Below are positions 1 through 5,915 of a DNA stretch of 9,172 nucleotides, piece by piece; the stretch's first letter is position 1, and each line of letters begins with the position of its first letter. Made by a program: the position numbers and the translations under genes. Source of the DNA: an uncultured Oscillospiraceae bacterium. GTDB taxonomy: Bacteria; Bacillota; Clostridia; Oscillospirales; Oscillospiraceae. The notes under the pieces were generated by a model. The model was not told the DNA's origin. It was given only the letters and a program-made list of their open reading frames with translations, and ran no database searches. Location: contig CAKTBC010000073.1 of the NCBI GenBank assembly GCA_934533005.1, positions 1-9,172 on the forward strand. The letters are read 5' to 3'.

Positions 1-61
1 CGCCGCCCTTGAATTTTTTGGTCACGCTCTCCACGCGGATGAGTTCAGATCCTGTCGCCAC
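1..61 (-). CDS. Amino acid ABC transporter ATP-binding protein (N-terminal fragment)
   Basis: Only the first 20 codons are in the window; the gene runs off the left edge. Reading leftward from a GTG at 61-59, the product begins VATGSELIRVESVTKKFKGG. This matches the first beta strand of ABC ATPases of the GlnQ/HisP type, where a short 'I-v-v-V-K-F' run precedes the Walker A motif, which lies outside the window. The GTG start is supported by AAAGGAG at 70-76 with an 8-base gap. The start overlaps the end of the permease gene by 17 bases, so the two are probably translationally coupled. The expected role is to power the permease and binding lipoprotein encoded upstream. Family assignment rests mostly on gene order and the short start peptide, because no nucleotide-binding motif is visible. 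Confidence 0.8.
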   Translation of the reverse strand, partial: MATGSELIRVESVTKKFKGG

Positions 62-776
62 GGCGCATTCTCCTTTCGATCGCTTCGATGGCCTCGCTGG
101 CCGGGTAGTTGATGACGAAGTACACGAGCGCCGCGAGGACATACGGCGAGAGCGTCTTATACGTCGTCGTCGCGACGGTCTTGGCGCCCCAGATGAGTTC
201 CGTCATGCCGAGCACCGAGCAGATGGACGATTCCTTCACCATCGTTACAAGCTCGTTGGCGAGCGCGGGAAGGATGTTCTTGATCGCCTGCGGCAGCACA
301 ACGAGCTTCATGCTCTGCCACGAGCTGAGACCGAGCGAGCGGGCAGCTTCGTTCTGGCCGCCGTCCACGGCGAGAATGCCCGCGCGGATGATCTCCGCAA
401 CGTACGCCGAGGAGTTGAGCGCGAGCGCCACAACGCCGGGGATGAAGCGGGAGAGATCGATGAAGCCCAGAATGACGACCGACGGGATCTTGATCACGCT
501 GAAAAGGCCGTAGAAAATGATGTAGAGCTGCACCATCATCGGCGTGGAGCGAAACACCGCAATGTAAGCGCCGGAGATGTTTCGTACAACCTTGTTGCGG
601 CTCAGGCGCATGAGCGCGAGCGCGAGCGCCGGGATGACCGCAAGACCTACCGATATGATCGAGAGGAGCAGCGTATACTCCAGCCCCTGCACGAAGAACG
701 AAAGATACTTCGGCAGGAAGGAGAAGTTGAAGAAGTTCGCCGGGGACATGCCGGCGAACAGATTAGACCACCACAT
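45..776 (-). CDS. Polar amino acid ABC transporter permease (HisM/GlnP family)
   Basis: The 243-residue product is an integral membrane permease of the polar amino acid ABC family. Residues about 30-60 and 68-100 are hydrophobic, with the family motif FRSTPMMVQL near 75-84. The cytoplasmic EAA loop is clear: E143-A144-A145, G149 and L161-P162, the surface that docks on the ATPase. Further hydrophobic segments follow at about 186-222, and the end is basic (ERRMRRGDRI). The length is normal for a single-domain permease that works as a homodimer or with a partner not seen here. It lies 124 bases downstream of the binding-protein gene and overlaps the ATPase gene by 17 bases. The ATG at 776 has a modest AGGA upstream. 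The substrate cannot be read from the sequence; cystine, glutamine, arginine or another polar amino acid are all possible. Confidence 0.93.
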   Translation of the reverse strand: MWWSNLFAGMSPANFFNFSFLPKYLSFFVQGLEYTLLLSIISVGLAVIPALALALMRLSRNKVVRNISGAYIAVFRSTPMMVQLYIIFYGLFSVIKIPSVVILGFIDLSRFIPGVVALALNSSAYVAEIIRAGILAVDGGQNEAARSLGLSSWQSMKLVVLPQAIKNILPALANELVTMVKESSICSVLGMTELIWGAKTVATTTYKTLSPYVLAALVYFVINYPASEAIEAIERRMRRGDRI

Positions 777-834
777 AGTTTTTCCTGACCCTTTCTATAT
801 TTGGACGCGGGAAATGCGGGAGAGCGAAACGGCA

Positions 835-873
835 CGTATGCGCCCTGTCTGGATCACAGACAGGGCGCACACG
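835..873 (-). other. Strong intercistronic RNA hairpin between binding-protein and permease genes
   Basis: Bases 840-850 and 858-868 are perfect 11-base inverted repeats (GCGCCCTGTCT and its complement) around a 7-base loop. Read as a minus-strand transcript the stem extends to 16 pairs, 835-850 with 858-873, through one G-U wobble at 838/870. In plus-strand RNA that position would be an A-C mismatch, so the structure suits the minus-strand mRNA better. No T run follows on either side, so it is not a standard intrinsic terminator. Such hairpins between a binding-protein gene and the membrane genes are known to protect upstream mRNA 3' ends and raise the ratio of binding protein to permease. 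That role here is inference. Confidence 0.8.
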
Positions 874-900
874 CTTCAAAGAGAAGGATGTACGGTTATA

Positions 901-1686
901 TTACTCGATCGCCTGATCGCTGAGAGCTTCGGCATCGGCGATGTACTGCTCGATCGTGCCATCGGCAACGAGCTTGGCGATCGTCTCGTTGATGGAGGGG
1001 AGCAGGCCCTTCGGGTCGCCCTTCTGCACGGCGACGCAGTAGGGGTACGCTTCGCCGAGGCTCACGTCCGCCACGACGAGATCGCTGTTGGACTTGGCAT
1101 ACTGCTGGGCAACGGCGCCGTCAACAACAATAGCATCCACCTTGTCGTACACGAGCTGGTTGACAAGGTCGTTCACGCTCGTAAGGCCCACGAGATTCGC
1201 GCCGGGCATGTCGCTGGTGACGAGGTCAGCCTTCGTCGTGCCGGTCTGCGCACCGACGCTCTTGCCAGAGAAGGACTCAATGCTGGTGTACTCGCCGGCC
1301 TTGTCCGCCTTGACAAGGATCATCGGAGGCAGGTCGGTGTAGTAGGGATCGGAGAAATCGGCGGCCTCGAGACGCTCGTCGGTGACCTCAATGGCGGCGA
1401 GGACCATGTCGGCGTCGCCCTTCTGCAGGCCGGCCATGAGGCTGTCAAAGTCCATGTTCACGACCTGGAGCTCCTTGCCCATGTCCGCGGCGATCTTCTC
1501 GGAGACGGAGATATCGATGCCGACGTACTGCTGCTCGTTCTTGTCGTTCAGGATGATGAACTCATACGGGGGATAGTCGGCGGAGGTCGCCATGACGAGG
1601 GTCTTGCTTTCGGACGAAGTGCTGCCGCAGGCGGCAAGGCTCAGTACCATGACCAGAGCCAGAAGGATGGGGACGATCTTTTTCAT
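901..1686 (-). CDS. Amino acid ABC transporter substrate-binding lipoprotein
   Basis: The 261-residue product is a periplasmic-binding-protein-like (SBP_bac_3 type) lipoprotein that captures an amino acid outside the membrane. It starts MKKIVPILLALVMVLSLAAC, a type II signal peptide with lipobox LAAC and the lipidated Cys at residue 20, followed by a Ser-rich linker. Family signatures include SADYPPYEF near 35-43, VGIDISV near 55-61, and VTDERLEAADFSDPYY near 101-116; R105 is the expected ligand carboxylate contact. I chose the ATG at 1686 over an in-frame ATG at 1707. The later start gives a standard signal peptide with a GGAAAGGAAAG run upstream, while the earlier one would put the start codon ahead of that ribosome binding site. 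It is the first gene of the transporter operon and has its own promoter. Confidence 0.95.
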   Translation of the reverse strand: MKKIVPILLALVMVLSLAACGSTSSESKTLVMATSADYPPYEFIILNDKNEQQYVGIDISVSEKIAADMGKELQVVNMDFDSLMAGLQKGDADMVLAAIEVTDERLEAADFSDPYYTDLPPMILVKADKAGEYTSIESFSGKSVGAQTGTTKADLVTSDMPGANLVGLTSVNDLVNQLVYDKVDAIVVDGAVAQQYAKSNSDLVVADVSLGEAYPYCVAVQKGDPKGLLPSINETIAKLVADGTIEQYIADAEALSDQAIE

Positions 1687-1740
1687 TTTCTTTTCTTTCC
1701 TTTCCATTCAACGGAACTGAATTTGTTTCAGGTTGGGCAT

Positions 1741-1769
1741 AGTATAATCGCATATTTATACAATGTCAA
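1741..1769 (-). promoter_or_regulatory. Sigma-A promoter of the amino acid transporter operon
   Basis: On the minus strand the -35 box is TTGACA (1769-1764), a perfect consensus match, followed by a 17-base spacer and the -10 box TATACT (1746-1741). Transcription should begin near 1734, giving a leader of about 48 bases before the ATG at 1686. No riboswitch or attenuator-like structure is visible in that short leader. Confidence 0.9.
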
Positions 1770-1842
1770 TGGTTTTTAATTCGATTTCTCCCGTTTTTCT
1801 CCGGCTCTTTTTGTTGATATTGCTAAAACCCGGAGGTTTCTC

Positions 1843-1865
1843 TTGCATAAACGTCTTTTATGCAA
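1843..1865. promoter_or_regulatory. Candidate operator: perfect 9-bp inverted repeat inside the racemase promoter
   Basis: TTGCATAAA at 1843-1851 and TTTATGCAA at 1857-1865 are exact inverted repeats separated by CGTCT. Together they occupy the -35 box and the whole spacer, ending at the base before TATAAT. A dimeric repressor bound here would block RNA polymerase. A third, single half-site-like copy, ATGCATAAA (8 of 9 matching the left arm), lies at 1917-1925. Dyad symmetry and placement are seen directly; regulator identity is unknown. Confidence 0.6.
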
Positions 1866-1871
1866 TATAAT
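1843..1871 (+). promoter_or_regulatory. Probable promoter of the alanine racemase gene
   Basis: A perfect -10 box, TATAAT, lies at 1866-1871. Exactly 17 bases upstream is TTGCAT at 1843-1848, which matches the -35 consensus at only its first three positions. A start near 1878 would give a leader of about 83 bases before the racemase ATG. The weak -35 box is the kind that often needs, or is controlled by, a bound regulator, and an inverted repeat covers it. Confidence 0.65.
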
Positions 1872-1893
1872 ATGCATCGTTTCCGCGTCTTTC

Positions 1894-1913
1894 CTGCCGT
1901 GTCCGGCAGTTTT
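1894..1913 (+). promoter_or_regulatory. Short hairpin plus T4 in the racemase leader
   Basis: CTGCCG (1894-1899) and CGGCAG (1904-1909) form a 6-bp stem with loop TGTC, followed at once by TTTT (1910-1913). This has the form of a weak intrinsic terminator or attenuator about 50 bases before the racemase start codon. The short stem and short T run mean it may be only partly effective. Confidence 0.35.
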
Positions 1914-1960
1914 GATATGCATAAATGTGGTGAATATGTGAATATTATGGAGACGGTTTT

Positions 1961-3091
1961 ATGGATTATTATATGAATAGTCTGAATAATTCCTATTTGG
2001 CGGTGCATACGGACGCGCTGTGCGCCAACGTTGCCTCGATTGAAAAAACGCTCTCGCCCGGCGCGGAGATCATTCCTGTGCTCAAGTGCGACGCCTACGG
2101 GCTGGGGCTCTCGCTCACCGCCCCGGCGCTCGCGGCGCTGCCGGGCATCCGCACGTTTGCGCTTGCGCACGTGTCTGAAGGACTGGCGCTGCGCGCGCTC
2201 GGCATCGAAAAGGACGCGCTCATTCTCGGCAATCCCCTGCCCCGCGCGATCCCCGACGCCGTGAACGCGCATCTCACGCTCACCGCCGGGCGGCTCGGAC
2301 TGCTGCCCACGCTCGCCGCGGCAGCAGAGGCGGCACAGACGGATGTGAAGATACAAATTAAAATTGATACCGGCCTTCACCGCGTCGGCGTAACGCCGGG
2401 GGATGAGCTCTCGGCACTTTTGAAGGAGCTCTCCGCCGCCGGGGAGCGCATCAAACTCATGGGCGTCTACTCCCACTTTGCCGATACGGCAAAGCCGGAG
2501 CTCTGCCGCGCGCAGGCGGAGCTCCTGCTGCGCAGCGTCGAGCAGGTGGAGCGCGCAGGCTTTGCGGTGCCGATGCGCCACATCTGCGACAGCGCCGGGA
2601 GCGAGTATTACCCCGAATACCACTTTGACGCCGTGCGCCTCGGGCGGCGGCTCATCATGGATCACCCGACGCAGCCGCGCGGGAACGTGCGCGAATGCGC
2701 CTCGTGGCGAAGCTGCGTTATGGCCGTTCATCGCCGCCGCGCCGGGGAAAAGCTCGGCTACGGCGGGGTATATACGCTCGATCATGACGCGGATGTCGCC
2801 ATCGTCGGCGTCGGCTACGGTGACGGGCTCTATCTCCCGCTCGTAGAGATGCGCGGCGATATCCTCGTGCGCGGAGAGCGCCGTCCTCTGCTCGCATGCT
2901 GTATGGATCAATGCATGGTGGATGTGACCGGCATGGATGTGCATGTGGGCGAGGAGGTCACGCTCTTCGGCTTTGACCGCGAGGGAAACGCCCTCCTCTC
3001 GCAGGACGTTGCGAACTTCTGCGGCGCGAACGAAGGATGCGCTCTCACGAGCGCACTCTCGCCGCGCGTGGAGCGCATCATCGAAAATTAA
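1961..3091 (+). CDS. alr: Alanine racemase family protein (PLP-dependent, fold type III)
   Basis: The 376-residue product has the order of an alanine racemase: an N-terminal PLP barrel, then a C-terminal beta domain. Visible landmarks are the PLP lysine motif VLKCDAYGLG (K42), DTGLHRVG (136-143), YSHFADT (170-176), AGEKLGYGG with the second catalytic tyrosine at Y267, VGYGDG (284-289), and CMDQCMVDV (314-322), which matches the substrate-binding CMDQ loop. The start at 1961 is supported by GGAG at 1949-1952 with an 8-base gap. Two places are unusual. The lysine motif has Leu where most family members have His (YGHG), and the common R-P-G-x-x-x-Y-G stretch reads RLGRRLIMD. The enzyme could therefore be a second racemase with altered substrate preference, such as serine. 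It has its own promoter and terminator and is divergent from the amino acid transporter. Confidence 0.82.
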   Translation: MDYYMNSLNNSYLAVHTDALCANVASIEKTLSPGAEIIPVLKCDAYGLGLSLTAPALAALPGIRTFALAHVSEGLALRALGIEKDALILGNPLPRAIPDAVNAHLTLTAGRLGLLPTLAAAAEAAQTDVKIQIKIDTGLHRVGVTPGDELSALLKELSAAGERIKLMGVYSHFADTAKPELCRAQAELLLRSVEQVERAGFAVPMRHICDSAGSEYYPEYHFDAVRLGRRLIMDHPTQPRGNVRECASWRSCVMAVHRRRAGEKLGYGGVYTLDHDADVAIVGVGYGDGLYLPLVEMRGDILVRGERRPLLACCMDQCMVDVTGMDVHVGEEVTLFGFDREGNALLSQDVANFCGANEGCALTSALSPRVERIIEN

Positions 3092-3105
3092 GAACTATGA
3101 ATTTG

Positions 3106-3142
3106 ACTGCCCGACAGCATATTGCCGTCGGGCAGTTTTTTT
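3106..3142 (+). terminator. Intrinsic terminator of the racemase gene
   Basis: CTGCCCGAC (3107-3115) pairs with GTCGGGCAG (3127-3135), and an A-T pair (3106/3136) can extend it. Two more pairs form inside after an A-C mismatch, leaving the loop ATATT. Seven T residues follow (3136-3142). It begins 15 bases after the racemase stop codon and has no T run on the opposite strand, so it acts rightward only. Confidence 0.92.
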
Positions 3143-3152
3143 GCTATGATGC

Positions 3153-3172
3153 TAGCGTCGATTAACAAGGGC
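3153..3172 (+). repeat. Left terminal inverted repeat
   Basis: The 20 bases TAGCGTCGATTAACAAGGGC match the reverse complement of 3412-3431 at 19 of 20 positions. The only difference is at 3164: A here, where a perfect match would need G. Confidence 0.8.
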
Positions 3173-3330
3173 CCGCACGTCGGGCAGGTAAGTCTTTTCG
3201 GTGCTTTTTGCTCTTTTCTCCTTGGCGGGCGACAGCCCGCCTGCGTCCAAAAGAACAAAAATCCCTCGAAAATCCAAGGCTGTCCGATGCGAAGCAGTTC
3301 TGCCGGAGCAGAAATGCTCGCAGACAAGGA

Positions 3331-3370
3331 AAAGTCCGCAGAGAATACTTTGTGTATTCTCAAGGGCTTT
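3331..3370 (+). other. Two-part hairpin inside the inverted-repeat element
   Basis: GAGAATAC (3341-3348) pairs perfectly with GTATTCTC (3354-3361) around loop TTTGT. After a small 3/2 internal loop, AAAGTCC (3331-3337) pairs with GGGCTTT (3364-3370), including one U-G wobble that works only in plus-strand RNA. This makes 15 pairs in total. Companion hairpins are GGCGGGC/GCCCGCC around GACA (3224-3241) and GAGCA/TGCTC around a GAAA tetraloop (3306-3319). Confidence 0.6.
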
Positions 3371-3411
3371 GACGCAGTATGGGGGCATTTCCGCCCGGCA
3401 GAACCGCGTGT

Positions 3412-3431
3412 GCCCTTGTCAATCGACGCTA
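3412..3431 (-). repeat. Right terminal inverted repeat
   Basis: Read on the minus strand this is TAGCGTCGATTGACAAGGGC, the partner of 3153-3172. Outside the repeats the flanks (ATGATGC on the left, TTGATAT on the right) show no clear longer direct duplication. If there is a target duplication, it is the outer TA itself. Confidence 0.8.
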
Positions 3432-3456
3432 TTGATATTAAAGAGTATGTATTCTG

Positions 3457-3462
3457 GGAGGG
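3457..3462 (+). promoter_or_regulatory. Ribosome binding site fixing the GH3 start
   Basis: GGAGGG lies 7 bases before the ATG at 3470. It decides the start against the longer in-frame reading from 3122, whose extra 116 codons would come from the inverted-repeat element. Confidence 0.85.
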
Positions 3463-3469
3463 CGCGCAC

Positions 3470-5857
3470 ATGAAATATGCCGATCTCATCGCCAAGCTGA
3501 CGCTGGAGGAAAAGGCGGGACTTACGTCCGGGCTGGATTTCTGGCACACGAAAGCCGTGGAACGGCTCGGCATCCCGTCCGAGATGATGACGGACGGCCC
3601 GCACGGCCTGCGCAAGCAGGAGAGCGACTCCGACGCGCTGGGGCTCGGGCGCTCCGTTCCGGCAACATGCTTTCCAACGGCGAGCGCACTTGCGAACAGT
3701 TGGGACGAAGCACTTCTCTCCGATATCGGCCGCGCGCTCGGCGAGGAGGCCGTGGCGCAGGGCATCGGCATGGTGCTGGGGCCCGGCGTGAACATCAAGC
3801 GCAGCCCGCTCTGCGGGCGGAACTTTGAGTATTTTTCCGAGGATCCGCTGCTCTCCGGCAAGCTCGCCGCGGCGATGATCCGCGGCATACAGAGCACCGG
3901 CGTGAGCGCGTGCGTGAAGCATTTCGCCGCAAACTCGCAGGAGCTGCGCCGCATGGCGACCGATTCCGTGATGGATGAGCGGACGCTGCGCGAGATCTAT
4001 CTCCCGGCGTTTGAGACCGCGATCAAGGAGGGCGGCGTGCACTCTCTTATGACGGCGTACAACCGCCTGAACGGCACCTACTGCAACGAAAACGAACATC
4101 TGCTGCGCGATATTCTCCGCGGTGAGTGGGGTTTTGACGGGCTTGTCGTTTCCGACTGGGGTGGAAATAATGACCGCGTTGCGGCCGTGCGGAACGGGTC
4201 GTCGCTTGAAATGCCGGCCTCCAACGGCGAGACCGACCGGCACATTGTCGAGGCCGTGCGAAACGGGACGCTTGACGAAAAGCTTCTCGACGAGCAGGTC
4301 GATCACGTGCTGGACTTTATTTTCACCGCACAGAAAACACTCGCGCACGGCGGCGTTTTCGACGGCACGGCGCACCATGCGCTCGCCGCGAAGGCCGCGG
4401 CGGAATCTGCCGTACTGCTGAAAAACGAAAAGGAATTTCTCCCGCTGCGGCAAGGCGAGCGCGTCGCCGTCATCGGCGATTTTGCCGCCGTGCCGCGCTA
4501 TCAGGGCGCGGGCAGCTCGCGCGTCAACCCCACGCAGGTGGACGCGCCGCTCGATGTACTGCGCGATGCCGGCGTGGAAGTGACCGGCTATGAAAAGGGC
4601 TTTCTCCGCAGCGGAGCCGCCGCGCCGCGGCTGCTGCGCCGGGCAAAGGCGCTCGCCGCGCAAAGCGAGAAGGTACTGCTCTTCCTCGGTCTGGACGAGG
4701 GCAGCGAGACCGAAGGATACGACCGCGAGCATATGCGTCTGCGCGAAAACCAGCTCGATCTTCTGCGTGAGATCTCGGAGATCAACCCGAACGTCGGCGT
4801 TGTGCTGCAGTGCGGCAGCCCCGTGGAGATGACGTGGGACGTATTCGCCCGCGCGGTGCTGCATCTCTATCTCGGCGGGCAGGCCGTCGGCACGGCGTGC
4901 GCCGCGCTCCTCACGGGCGAGGCAAATCCCTGCGGTAAGTTGGCCGAGACGATGCCGCTCCGGCTGGAGGACACACCCTGCGCGCCGTGGTACCCGGGAC
5001 GCGAGGCGACGTGCGAGTACCGCGAGGGGCTGTTCGTTGGCTACCGGTATTATGAAAGCGCGCGCAAGCGCGTCAAATATCCGTTCGGCTATGGGTTGAG
5101 CTATACGGAGTTTTCCTACGCGCCCGGCGAGTTCTCGCCTGGCGGCGTGAGCTTCACGGTGCAAAACACCGGCAGCCGCGCCGGGGCGGAGGTCGCGCAG
5201 CTCTATATCCGCGCCAAAACTGGCGGTATGCTGCGCCCGGCGCTCTCGCTCGTGGGCTTTGCGCGCGTGGAGCTGCTGCCCGGCGAGGAAAAGACCGTCT
5301 TTCTTCCGCTTACGGAGCGAAGCTTCGCCGTCTGGAGCTGCGCCAAAAACCGCTGGGTCGTGGAAGAAGGCGAATATGAGCTCTGCGTCGGCGCGTCCTG
5401 CCGCGATCTTCGGCTCGTGCATACGGTGCATGTTTCCGGCGAAGCGCCCGCGGATGAATACGCCGCAACGGAATTTGATGTTTACCGCCGGGCAGATGTC
5501 CACCATGTCTCCGACGAGAGCTTTGCCGCGCTTCTCGGGCACGATATTCCGCCCGCGCGTTGGGAGGAGCGCGGCGCGGTGGACTTCAACGACGCCATCT
5601 CCCGCGGAAAGCACCTCCCCGGCGGACTGGGAAAGGGGCTCTACAACGCACTCGAGACCGCGCGGCGCATTGCAAACCTCATTGGAAGCAAGGAGAACGC
5701 CGGGAATCTCATGTACGTACTCGATATGCCGTGGCGCAATGCCGCGCGCATGGCGAACGTCTTTTCCGACGATCAGATCAAGGCGCTTTTGAAAGTCGTC
5801 AACAAGGAAAAGGATGGCTGGAAGAAGTTTATTGAAGAGACCCGACGGAAGAAATAA
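3470..5857 (+). CDS. GH3 family beta-glucosidase, cytoplasmic
   Basis: The 795-residue product is a glycoside hydrolase family 3 enzyme that removes terminal beta-linked glucose (or related sugars) from oligosaccharides. In order: the TIM-barrel domain with MTDGPHG (D42), GPGVNIKRSPLCGRNFEYFSEDP near 104-126 and CVKHFAANSQE (148-158); the nucleophile motif VVSDWGG with D229; then the alpha/beta sandwich with GSETEGYDR (411-419), where E413 or E415 is the likely acid/base. The YPFGYGLSYT signature follows at 537-546, then a fibronectin-III-like domain at about 560-635. The last stretch, about 640-795, is a conserved-looking tail containing FAALLGHDIP (about 684) and a lysine-rich end. There is no signal peptide, so it probably acts on imported substrates. 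The exact sugar specificity is not readable. It has no clear promoter of its own; the upstream gap is filled by the inverted-repeat element. Confidence 0.93.
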   Translation: MKYADLIAKLTLEEKAGLTSGLDFWHTKAVERLGIPSEMMTDGPHGLRKQESDSDALGLGRSVPATCFPTASALANSWDEALLSDIGRALGEEAVAQGIGMVLGPGVNIKRSPLCGRNFEYFSEDPLLSGKLAAAMIRGIQSTGVSACVKHFAANSQELRRMATDSVMDERTLREIYLPAFETAIKEGGVHSLMTAYNRLNGTYCNENEHLLRDILRGEWGFDGLVVSDWGGNNDRVAAVRNGSSLEMPASNGETDRHIVEAVRNGTLDEKLLDEQVDHVLDFIFTAQKTLAHGGVFDGTAHHALAAKAAAESAVLLKNEKEFLPLRQGERVAVIGDFAAVPRYQGAGSSRVNPTQVDAPLDVLRDAGVEVTGYEKGFLRSGAAAPRLLRRAKALAAQSEKVLLFLGLDEGSETEGYDREHMRLRENQLDLLREISEINPNVGVVLQCGSPVEMTWDVFARAVLHLYLGGQAVGTACAALLTGEANPCGKLAETMPLRLEDTPCAPWYPGREATCEYREGLFVGYRYYESARKRVKYPFGYGLSYTEFSYAPGEFSPGGVSFTVQNTGSRAGAEVAQLYIRAKTGGMLRPALSLVGFARVELLPGEEKTVFLPLTERSFAVWSCAKNRWVVEEGEYELCVGASCRDLRLVHTVHVSGEAPADEYAATEFDVYRRADVHHVSDESFAALLGHDIPPARWEERGAVDFNDAISRGKHLPGGLGKGLYNALETARRIANLIGSKENAGNLMYVLDMPWRNAARMANVFSDDQIKALLKVVNKEKDGWKKFIEETRRKK

Positions 5858-5874
5858 CTTCTCCGTATATAGGC

Positions 5875-5906
5875 AAAAGCCGGAAGTCCGAGGACCTCCG
5901 GCTTTT
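5875..5906. terminator. Bidirectional intrinsic terminator between convergent GH3 and GH13 genes
   Basis: AAAAGCCGGA (5875-5884) pairs perfectly with TCCGGCTTTT (5897-5906). After an A-C mismatch a further GTC/GAC pairing closes a CGAG loop. The arms provide a T tract on both strands, continuing as TTTTCTTGTTTT rightward. It lies 17 bases past the GH3 stop and 9 bases past the GH13 stop, so one hairpin can end both transcripts. Confidence 0.9.
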
Positions 5907-5915
5907 CTTGTTTTC

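Larger units (their letters stand above)
3153..3431. mobile_element. MITE-like non-coding element with terminal inverted repeats
   Basis: This 279-base segment is bounded by near-identical inverted repeats with TA at both outer tips. TA...TA ends would fit insertion at a TA dinucleotide, as for IS630/Tc1-type elements, with the TA duplicated. It contains no credible gene: frames stay open by chance, but none shows a ribosome binding site or recognisable protein. Inside are three hairpins (3224-3241, 3306-3319, 3331-3370). It begins 10 bases after the T run of the racemase terminator and ends 25 bases before the GH3 ribosome binding site, so it fills nearly the whole intergenic gap. It may be a non-autonomous mobile repeat or a structured RNA unit. 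Copy number elsewhere cannot be judged from this window. Confidence 0.6.

Noticed and set aside
1687..1707. Earlier ATG start (1707) for the binding lipoprotein
   Set aside because: It would add seven charged residues encoded by the purine-rich ribosome binding site itself, ahead of an already ideal lipoprotein signal peptide.
1823..2944. 373-codon open frame antisense to the racemase gene
   Set aside because: Low-complexity Arg/His/Ala-rich translation with no family features. The plus-strand frame carries all the racemase motifs.
3175..3187. Thirteen-base identity GCACGTCGGGCAG at 3175-3187 and 9121-9133
   Set aside because: The right copy is inside a coding sequence, and a 13-base match within a 9-kb GC-rich window is expected about once by chance.
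3416..3441. Promoter in the right inverted repeat (TTGTCA with TATTAA)
   Set aside because: The spacing is only 14 bases, too short for a normal sigma-A promoter. I could not support it as a feature.
3122..3469. In-frame N-terminal extension of the GH3 gene of 116 codons
   Set aside because: It runs through the inverted-repeat element, has no ribosome binding site or GH3-like sequence, and the ATG at 3470 has a strong GGAGGG site and a typical family start.
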